Shown piece after piece: positions 7,427-11,631 of a stretch of 12,897 nt of DNA (positions are counted from its first letter, which is position 1; every line of letters starts with the position of its first letter). The stretch lies in contig JAFQJX010000092.1 in NCBI GenBank assembly GCA_017397205.1, positions 1 through 12,897 of the forward strand, read 5' to 3'. This stretch comes from Clostridia bacterium. GTDB taxonomy: Bacteria; Bacillota; Clostridia; Oscillospirales; CAG-272. The position numbers were made by a program, and so were the translations under genes. The notes below the pieces were generated by a model. That model ran no database searches and was not told the origin of the DNA. It was given only the letters and a program-made list of their open reading frames with translations.

Positions 7427-7840
7427 ATGAACGTCAACGAAACCATCCGTCACTGTCAGTCGCTTTCCTTTTACGCCCTGCAGGATTTTGTCGGGCACAA
7501 TTACATTACGGCATACGACTACTACAAGAACGTCACCAACCCTGACCGTGCCTGCCGCCTGCTCAAGGAGGTCATTTATCTTGCAATCGCCTCTGACGGA
7601 ATGCTGTATGAGTCCGAGTGGAAGTTTATCGCCAGCTTTGTCGGCGGTATTTCCTATGACGAGGCAATGGCAGAGTGCAGCAACGTGCTGAGCGAGAAAA
7701 ACAAGCAGGCGCTGCGCGATATTATTAGAAACGCCCCCCGCAACGTGGGCGAGGCGCTCATTTCCATGTGCATCGGCGTGCTTTGCACGGACGGCAGAGT
7801 GGAGGGCGAGGAGGTCAATTTCCTGCGCTCCCTGCTGTAA
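7427..7840 (+). CDS. TerB-like helical protein, operon gene 3
   Basis: A 137-residue, mostly helical soluble protein. Two similar short motifs stand about 65 residues apart: IASDGMLYESEW (54-65) and CTDGRVEGEEV (120-130). Each has an Asp-Gly followed by acidic residues at the start of a helix. This paired arrangement is what TerB-type domains show, where the acidic residues can bind metal, so I call it TerB-like from the motif alone. There is no ter tellurite gene set around it; the family also occurs in membrane-associated and stress complexes, which would fit the membrane protein two genes upstream. AAGGAG precedes the ATG. The stop is followed by the shared convergent terminator. Confidence 0.82.
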   Translation: MNVNETIRHCQSLSFYALQDFVGHNYITAYDYYKNVTNPDRACRLLKEVIYLAIASDGMLYESEWKFIASFVGGISYDEAMAECSNVLSEKNKQALRDIIRNAPRNVGEALISMCIGVLCTDGRVEGEEVNFLRSLL

Positions 7841-7841
7841 G

Positions 7842-7863
7842 GCGAAGCCGCGCGGCATCGCCA
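7842..7863. repeat. Small GC-rich palindrome after the TerB-like gene
   Basis: GGCGA and TCGCC enclose GCCGCGCGGC, giving a short interrupted palindrome directly after the stop codon and 11 bases before the main terminator hairpin. It may protect mRNA ends or add to termination; no T-run follows it. Confidence 0.45.
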
Positions 7864-7870
7864 AAAGCCA

Positions 7871-7910
7871 CAAAAGCGGCACCTGCCCCTGGCAGGTGCC
7901 GCTTGTATTT
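7871..7910. terminator. Bidirectional terminator between convergent genes
   Basis: AAGCGGCACCTGCC (7874-7887) pairs perfectly with GGCAGGTGCCGCTT (7891-7904) around a three-base loop. A T-rich tail follows on the plus strand, and the A-run on its left serves as T-run for the minus strand. It ends the three-gene operon and the convergent gene at 7930-8364. Confidence 0.92.
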
Positions 7911-7929
7911 TCCTTCTCTTATGGAGGGG

Positions 7930-8364
7930 TCAAAGATATCCCCTCAGAGCGTGGGACAAATCCTCCTCCAGGCGGATAAAATCCTGAGCCAGGCGCTTGG
8001 AATCCTCGTCGGCGGCAGGATATTGGTTGAGATAGCGGGACAAGCTTTTGATGCCCATATTACAGCCGTCCACCATCAAGCTCGCAATGGTGCTGTCGCG
8101 GTTGTCGTACATCATTTTCATGCGCGTTTTCATGTGCGACATTCCCTTGGCAATGGGATTCGGGTTTTTGCCCTCGTCTCCAAAGCGGTGGAGTGCATGC
8201 GTGACCTCCTCTCGCAGCTGCTCGTGCTTCTGGCGGCTTTCGCGCAGAATAGCGCGCATGGGCGCATGATGCGCGCGGCCGCGCACGTCGTCCAGGGCGC
8301 TGATGCCCATTTTCACCCCTGCGTCACATTCGCGCAAAAGGCGTACGGTATCCTGTTCAATCAT
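7930..8364 (-). CDS. DUF2383/ferritin-like four-helix-bundle protein
   Basis: A 144-residue soluble, highly helical protein. It opens with IEQDTVRLLRECDAGVKMGISALDDV, a phase typical of an amphipathic helix, then continues with charged helices (RAILRESRQKHEQLREEVTHAL; PAADEDSKRLAQDFIRLEEDLSHALRGYL) and a Met-rich middle (GMSHMKTRMKMMYD). The pattern resembles PA2169/DUF2383-type bundles of the ferritin-like superfamily, but I see no convincing paired EXXH iron ligands, so no enzymatic role is claimed. Members often appear as stress-linked proteins, which is background only. The ATG has AGGAGAGG nearby (about five to eight bases). No strong promoter could be placed between 8365 and 8455. The gene faces the three-gene operon and shares its terminator. 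Confidence 0.82.
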   Translation of the reverse strand: MIEQDTVRLLRECDAGVKMGISALDDVRGRAHHAPMRAILRESRQKHEQLREEVTHALHRFGDEGKNPNPIAKGMSHMKTRMKMMYDNRDSTIASLMVDGCNMGIKSLSRYLNQYPAADEDSKRLAQDFIRLEEDLSHALRGYL

Positions 8365-8455
8365 TTGACCTCTCCTTTTTCACTTGGTATGCTTTTCCTT
8401 TAGTGTGCGCGGGAAGCATTTTTTCTATGCATTGGGGCAAAGATAAAAAATATCC

Positions 8456-8484
8456 TTGACAACCTCCCCCCAGTTTAGTATAAT
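8456..8484 (+). promoter_or_regulatory. Perfect consensus sigma-A promoter of the tRNA-Ser gene
   Basis: TTGACA (8456-8461) and TATAAT (8479-8484) are both perfect and separated by 17 bases. The transcript should start near 8491. Confidence 0.93.
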
Positions 8485-8490
8485 AGTCAA

Positions 8491-8517
8491 GCGGACGGTG
8501 AATCGGCGTCCGCTGCT
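8491..8517 (+). other. 5' leader hairpin of the pre-tRNA
   Basis: GCGGACG (8491-8497) pairs with CGTCCGC (8507-8513) and is followed by TGCTTTT. The predicted transcript start falls on the first base of the stem, so the primary transcript would begin as a hairpin followed by a short T-run just before the mature tRNA. It may aid processing or act as a weak early terminator. Confidence 0.55.
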
Positions 8518-8523
8518 TTTCAC

Positions 8524-8615
8524 GGAGAAGTACTCAAGAGGCCGAAGAGGCGCCCCTGCTAAGGGCGTAGGACGCTTATACCGTCGCGAGGGTTCAAATC
8601 CCTCCTTCTCCGCCA
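8524..8615 (+). tRNA. tRNA-Ser (anticodon GCU)
   Basis: A 92-base class II tRNA with encoded CCA. The acceptor stem is GGAGAAG / CTTCTCC (8524-8530 with 8605-8611), the discriminator base is G8612 and CCA is 8613-8615. The anticodon arm is CGCCC-CTGCTAA-GGGCG with GCT at 8558-8560, reading AGC and AGU codons. The long variable arm GACG...CGTC is typical for serine, and the T arm is GAGGG-TTCAAAT-CCCTC. It stands alone, with its own promoter and terminator. Confidence 0.97.
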
Positions 8616-8650
8616 AAAAGAGCACCCCCATTTTCGGGGGTGCTCTTTTT
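8615..8650 (+). terminator. Terminator of the tRNA-Ser gene
   Basis: AAAAAGAGCACCCCC (8615-8629) pairs perfectly with GGGGGTGCTCTTTTT (8636-8650) around a six-base loop, directly behind the CCA end. Confidence 0.93.
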
Positions 8651-8654
8651 GCCA

Positions 8655-8789
8655 GAGAAGTCGGGTGAATGAACCCTCCCCCGCGTTTCGCGGGGGAGGG
8701 TTCACATCTTGGGCGTAGGGACGGTCGCCGCTCGCGAGCGACCTCCCAGCCCAAAAGATATTGCCCAACGGGCAATATTCCGACTTCTC
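8655..8789. repeat. 135-base cloverleaf palindromic element next to tRNA-Ser
   Basis: Almost every base pairs. A closing stem GAGAAGTCGG / CCGACTTCTC (8655-8664 with 8780-8789) encloses three arms. Arm 1 is a perfect 16-base stem with loop TTT (8670-8685 with 8689-8704). Arm 2 is an interrupted stem: TTGGGC/GCCCAA (8709-8714 with 8749-8754), GGGA/TCCC (8718-8721 with 8744-8747) and GGTCGC/GCGACC (8723-8728 with 8738-8743). Arm 3 is a perfect 9-base stem with loop AAC (8758-8766 with 8770-8778). No promoter points into it and the tRNA terminator lies in front, so a DNA-level repeat or mobile palindrome is as likely as an RNA. I do not recognise a named family. Confidence 0.85.
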
Positions 8790-8828
8790 CGCCTTCGTAC
8801 ACTCAACATCCCCTCTCTTTTTAACGAT

Positions 8829-8866
8829 CAGTTGAACGGTTGCTCAATCGTTCAACTGTTTTTCTT
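8829..8866 (+). terminator. Orphan intrinsic terminator
   Basis: CAGTTGAACGGTTG (8829-8842) pairs with CAATCGTTCAACTG (8845-8858) with one wobble, followed by TTTTTCTT. It is oriented on the plus strand but no plus-strand gene lies between the tRNA terminator and here. It may stop read-through from the tRNA or the cloverleaf, or be the remains of a lost gene's end. Confidence 0.75.
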
Positions 8867-8937
8867 CGTTGTGTTTGAATCTTTTATCTGCGTCGTTTGG
8901 GAGAATAACCTTTTGTGTAGGCGACGCAATTTTGCCC
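8867..8937. other. AT-rich intergenic stretch with one inverted repeat
   Basis: No gene is seen here. TGCGTCG (8889-8895) and CGACGCA (8922-8928) form a perfect 7-base inverted repeat with a 26-base spacer, just upstream of the next promoter. It could be a regulator site for that promoter, but this is weakly supported. Confidence 0.35.
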
Positions 8938-8966
8938 TTGCTTTTTTCCTGAAATGGCGGTACAAT
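8938..8966 (+). promoter_or_regulatory. Probable promoter of the structured RNA / zinc-ribbon unit
   Basis: TTGCTT (8938-8943, three of six consensus bases) and TACAAT (8961-8966, five of six) are separated by 17 bases. The predicted start near 8973 coincides with the 5' end of the long closing helix of the RNA that follows, which supports the promoter more than the -35 box does. Confidence 0.55.
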
Positions 8967-8971
8967 ATATT

Positions 8972-9187
8972 TGCTACACAAAACCGAATAAACTTTAGGG
9001 AAAATGGTCTTTTCTTTTTTGAGGGGATTTTTTACCCTTTTTTAGGCATACTACTTTTGAGTTTGGTAAAAGCGCAAATTCCAACAGGTAGTATGTCGGA
9101 TACCATTATCCCGTTTATCTGGTTTTGTGTAGCAGCAATCGGAGTTTGCGTTTTTCGGAGCGTTAACTTCGGTTGACGCTCTTTTTT
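8972..9187 (+). ncRNA. Candidate structured RNA (small RNA or leader of the zinc-ribbon gene)
   Basis: The RNA begins at the predicted start site and ends at an intrinsic terminator. Its ends pair in a perfect 14-base helix (8972-8985 with 9121-9134), continued by ATAAAC/GTTTAT (8988-8993 with 9113-9118), GGGA/TCCC (8998-9001 with 9109-9112) and AATGGT/ACCATT (9003-9008 with 9102-9107). Inside are a 10-pair helix (9045-9054 with 9088-9097, one wobble) capped by GAGTTTG/CAAATTC (9059-9065 with 9075-9081), and a T-rich 36-base strand with a small AGGG/CCCT hairpin (9022-9038). The long rod with one large internal strand recalls 6S RNA, but I cannot match 6S or a known riboswitch. A MITE-like inverted-repeat insertion is an alternative. 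The downstream gene starts 32 bases after the terminator. Confidence 0.6.
9158..9187 (+). terminator. UUCG-loop terminator before the zinc-ribbon gene
   Basis: GAGCGTTAAC (9158-9167) pairs with GTTGACGCTC (9172-9181), with one wobble, around a TTCG tetraloop and is followed by six Ts. It lies between the structured RNA and the ribosome binding site of the gene at 9219. Confidence 0.9.
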
Positions 9188-9218
9188 ATTGTCGCTACTG
9201 CTACATAGGAGGACTTCA

Positions 9219-10037
9219 ATGGGACTGATTGGTATGATAGGCAAAATGGCTGGCTCAAAGGTTGTTAAAAAGGTAGAGAACGAGCTCGTAAAGAAACAAA
9301 ACCGCGAGCAGACCAGCAAATACTTCAATTACATAAAGAATAACCTCGCGCGGATTTGCGCCCTGCTGACTAATTTGCGGAACGAGACCCAACTCCTTGT
9401 TGACCAAATTTCATCAACGAAGGGTTTAAGAATTCCTTTCAAAGAAAGAGGCGAGATAAAGAAAACCAAGGAAAAAGCGACCAAGAATCTTCAATACCTC
9501 TATTTGTCGAGAGATTTCTTTACGGCTTTATCGAAGAACGCAAGCGGCATTGCATTGCAAAATGAGGAGCTTATGTTAGTTTCCAAATTTGCCCCTTTCT
9601 TTGATGGTGTTCCCATTCTTGACCTTCGTGACAACGAGGATGATGAATCCCTCCTTGATGAATTAAAATCACTATTTATTTCCACTAAAAAAGACCCGAA
9701 GCATTTTGATTTCAAAGAATATTTGTGCCGCTATGAAAAACAGCTTGAAGAATATGCCATACCTGATATGAATGGTGCAATAGAAACCTTCAAAAACACA
9801 GTTGCTTCTTTGGAAATCCCTGCTACGGCGGCTGCCTCTGCTACCACTCCTGCCATCGCAGAAACTTCTGAGGAGATTGAATGTCCGAACTGCCATGCAG
9901 TATTGGGCGCAAACTCAAAATTCTGCCCCGAATGTGGAACTAAAATAGAAATCAAAAAGCCAACTATATGCGCACAGTGTGGAGAACCTATCGCGGAGAG
10001 TGCAAAATTCTGTGCTAATTGCGGTGCAAAAATATAA
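9219..10037 (+). CDS. Double zinc-ribbon protein of unknown function
   Basis: A 272-residue protein ending in two zinc ribbons: Cys222-X2-Cys225...Cys236-X2-Cys239 (CPNC...CPEC) and Cys251-X2-Cys254...Cys265-X2-Cys268 (CAQC...CANC). A low-complexity Ala/Thr linker (about 200-216) joins them to a mostly helical body (about 20-200) that I do not recognise. The N-terminus GLIGMIGKMAGSKVVKKVENELVKK may be an amphipathic or membrane-touching helix. AGGAGG before the ATG at 9219 decides the start over an in-frame start ten codons earlier, which overlaps the terminator. The gene is much more AT-rich than its surroundings (hand counts of two 60-base rows gave 38 and 25 percent GC, against 62 percent in a row of the TerB-like gene), which suggests acquisition from elsewhere. 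Its expression may depend on read-through of the 9158-9187 terminator. Confidence 0.88.
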   Translation: MGLIGMIGKMAGSKVVKKVENELVKKQNREQTSKYFNYIKNNLARICALLTNLRNETQLLVDQISSTKGLRIPFKERGEIKKTKEKATKNLQYLYLSRDFFTALSKNASGIALQNEELMLVSKFAPFFDGVPILDLRDNEDDESLLDELKSLFISTKKDPKHFDFKEYLCRYEKQLEEYAIPDMNGAIETFKNTVASLEIPATAAASATTPAIAETSEEIECPNCHAVLGANSKFCPECGTKIEIKKPTICAQCGEPIAESAKFCANCGAKI

Positions 10038-10112
10038 AAATGACCTCCACTACTCTCTTTCTTCGCGTAGACACCCCCCCTACTCCTATTTTGAGCGTGC
10101 ATTTTTCCGCAA

Positions 10113-10139
10113 ACCGCAGATTGAAAAGCCGCCTGCGGT
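10113..10139. repeat. Inverted repeat overlapping the promoter at 10121
   Basis: ACCGCAG (10113-10119) and CTGCGGT (10133-10139) form a perfect 7-base inverted repeat with a 13-base spacer. The -35 box lies in the spacer and the right arm lies in the -35/-10 interval, so a bound repressor would block the promoter. Confidence 0.45.
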
Positions 10140-10149
10140 GTGCTATAAT
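10121..10149 (+). promoter_or_regulatory. Promoter of the 167-residue protein gene
   Basis: TTGAAA (10121-10126) and TATAAT (10144-10149) are separated by 17 bases, with TG at 10141-10142 making an extended -10. The transcript would start near 10156. Confidence 0.85.
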
Positions 10150-10195
10150 GAAAGCACAACGAACGCAACATCAAATGAATGGAGGAGCGCAAAAC

Positions 10196-10699
10196 ATGTA
10201 TTGGTACGATTTTGGCAGAAACGACGTCTACGTAGGATGCGGCGGAAGATTCCGCCGCGGTGATTTGAAGACGGTCTCCGACGCAGAAAAGGCGCGCATT
10301 GCCGCGTTTTTCTCCGAGCATCTTTTGAAAATCTACGAGGAAAGCACCCGCAGCTATGACAACAGCGACGACGAGCGCGTCACCGACAGCAGCTCCTCCT
10401 CCAGCAATTACGTTTACCGCGAGGTCAACACCGAGCGCGATTTGTACGGCGTGGTCATGCAGGGAGATGAAATTACGGGGATTGTGTTCTATATCAAGGA
10501 CGGCCGCAACGTTTTGTGCAAGGTGTTCAACTTTAACGGCGTGCCCGAGGCCTATATGATGCTTGGCTACTCCGCGTCCCACAGCTCCAGCTACCAAACG
10601 GTGGGCCGCGTGATGCTCGTGAAAAAGGGGGAAAACGGTGCCCCCACCGAAGCCCGCGAGGCAAACTTTATCCAGAGCAAGATGTATCCTGAAATCTGA
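10196..10699 (+). CDS. Hypothetical protein, 167 residues, with serine run
   Basis: A soluble protein with no signal peptide or membrane helix and no recognised family. It starts with an aromatic and glycine-rich stretch (MYWYDFGRNDVYVGCGGRF), continues with a helix (SDAEKARIAAFFSEHLLKIYEE, about 28-49), then an acidic, Ser-rich linker with six serines in a row (65-70). The second half is beta-like (DLYGVVMQGDEITGIVFYIKDG; VGRVMLVKKG). GGAGGAG lies nine bases before the ATG at 10196, so earlier in-frame starts are rejected; they also precede the promoter. It is a single-gene unit with a strong promoter and a terminator. Base composition is again host-like, which marks the right edge of the AT-rich islet between 10038 and 10140. 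Confidence 0.82.
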   Translation: MYWYDFGRNDVYVGCGGRFRRGDLKTVSDAEKARIAAFFSEHLLKIYEESTRSYDNSDDERVTDSSSSSSNYVYREVNTERDLYGVVMQGDEITGIVFYIKDGRNVLCKVFNFNGVPEAYMMLGYSASHSSSYQTVGRVMLVKKGENGAPTEAREANFIQSKMYPEI

Positions 10700-10745
10700 C
10701 GGCGCGTCAAGCAAACCAACAAAAAAACAAACACACAAACGAATA

Positions 10746-10784
10746 GGGCTATCTCAATTGCCGTGAGATAGCCCGCTTTTTATT
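10746..10784 (+). terminator. Terminator after the 167-residue protein gene
   Basis: GGGCTATCTCA (10746-10756) pairs perfectly with TGAGATAGCCC (10764-10774) around a seven-base loop, followed by a T-rich run. The minus-strand gene ending at 10813 converges on it, but the A-run on its left is interrupted, so it mainly serves the plus strand. Confidence 0.9.
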
Positions 10785-10812
10785 TTGTTTTCCTTGTTTT
10801 CTTGGCGCCGCC

Positions 10813-11046
10813 TTATGGAAGAAGCGCCCAGAAAAAGCTCGCCAAGCTTGCAAGTGCCAAAAGGATTTCAATCGCCCTGCAAAGTTTGTAATGGATGTTA
10901 GTGCGCTGCACACAAGCAAAACCGCGCGTCAAAAGAAAGCCCGCAACGAAGAGCACCAGAAATTTGAAAAGTAGTCCCTCCAACGTTTTTGCAAACGCGA
11001 CCACGCCAAAGCCAAGTGCAATCAAAACAACTGCCAGGATTCCCAT
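10813..11046 (-). CDS. Small three-helix membrane protein
   Basis: A 77-residue hydrophobic protein with three likely membrane helices: GILAVVLIALGFGVVAFA, LLFKFLVLFVAGFLLTRGFA and IEILLALASLASFFWALL, joined by short basic loops (QRTNIHYKLCR). No family is recognised. The ATG at 11044-11046 lies eight bases after GGAG; an ATG two codons earlier is too close to that site and longer in-frame starts lie upstream of or within the promoter. It has its own promoter and is divergent from the pyrophosphatase-like gene. It could be a small membrane-complex partner, but nothing nearby names one. Confidence 0.72.
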   Translation of the reverse strand: MGILAVVLIALGFGVVAFAKTLEGLLFKFLVLFVAGFLLTRGFACVQRTNIHYKLCRAIEILLALASLASFFWALLP

Positions 11047-11080
11047 AGTCATCTCTCCAAAATGCATTTTTACAAGGATC

Positions 11081-11109
11081 ATTTTACCACAGCTCTTAAG
11101 ATTTTTCAA
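11081..11109 (-). promoter_or_regulatory. Promoter of the small membrane protein gene
   Basis: On the minus strand TTGAAA (11104-11109) and TAAAAT (11081-11086) are separated by 17 bases, with a TG one base before the -10. The transcript would start near 11074. Confidence 0.75.
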
Positions 11110-11167
11110 CAAGCCGTGCAAAACAATCGTTTTTTGTGCAATTTCTTCACAATTTTCGTCATTTCCC

Positions 11168-11196
11168 TTGACATTGGCATATCCGTTTCCTACAAT
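11168..11196 (+). promoter_or_regulatory. Promoter of the pyrophosphatase-like gene and permease
   Basis: TTGACA (11168-11173) and TACAAT (11191-11196) are separated by 17 bases. The leader is about 60 bases. The promoter diverges from that at 11081-11109, with about 58 bases between the -35 boxes. Confidence 0.85.
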
Positions 11197-11263
11197 CAAT
11201 TTAAATGCGCATTACAAAGCCGCAAAGGGCATGCGAATATTGTTCATACGGAGGGCATTCCCT

Positions 11264-11587
11264 ATGCTTGGAAAAACCGTCACGGTCACCGTTGACAGAC
11301 CTCTCGGGACCTATCACCCGGAGCACCCGGATATTTTTTACACCGTCAATTACGGCTATCTTTCGGGCGTGCTTGCCCCCGACGGCGAGGAGCAGGACGC
11401 CTATATTCTGGGCGTTGACGAGCCCGTCTGCGAGTTTACGGGCAAGGTGATTGCCGTCATTCACCGAATAGACGACGTAGAGGATAAGCTGGTTGTCGCA
11501 CCTGAAGGCACCACTTTTTCAAGGGAGGAAATCGGGCGGCAGGTGGCGTTCCAGGAGCGGTTTTTCCGCATGGAAATCATTCTGTAA
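11264..11587 (+). CDS. Inorganic-pyrophosphatase-like protein
   Basis: A 107-residue protein resembling short Clostridial proteins annotated as inorganic pyrophosphatase. It shows VNYGYLSGVLAPDGEEQDAY (28-47), comparable to the YGYIP...DGDPLD active-site segment of family I pyrophosphatases, and IDDVEDKLVVAPEG (69-82), comparable to the second acidic metal-binding segment. The first segment reads D40-G-E-E-Q-D45 in place of D-G-D-P-L-D, so one of the usual metal-binding aspartates is changed, and the protein is shorter than the roughly 170-residue enzymes. Real pyrophosphatase activity is therefore uncertain. CGGAGGG precedes the ATG at 11264. The permease gene follows 44 bases later without a terminator, so the two are probably cotranscribed. 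Confidence 0.8.
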   Translation: MLGKTVTVTVDRPLGTYHPEHPDIFYTVNYGYLSGVLAPDGEEQDAYILGVDEPVCEFTGKVIAVIHRIDDVEDKLVVAPEGTTFSREEIGRQVAFQERFFRMEIIL

Positions 11588-11631
11588 CGGGGCGGCGACA
11601 CAACGAGGATATCAACCAAACGAAGGCATTT

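Noticed and set aside
8425..8802. Minus-strand open frame of 125 codons across the tRNA-Ser gene, and an overlapping 69-codon one (8559-8768).
   Set aside because: They read antisense through the tRNA and its terminators and contain the familiar false-protein string GFEPSRRYKRPTPLAGAPL, a known artefact of tRNA-Ser genes.
8709..9176. Plus-strand open frame of 155 codons.
   Set aside because: It starts inside cloverleaf arm 2, crosses the orphan terminator and a promoter, has no ribosome binding site and ends inside the terminator of the structured RNA. Only the signal-peptidase-like box is noted as a finding.
9731..10738. Minus-strand open frame of 335 codons.
   Set aside because: It lies antisense to two supported genes and crosses a strong plus-strand promoter; no start signal of its own.
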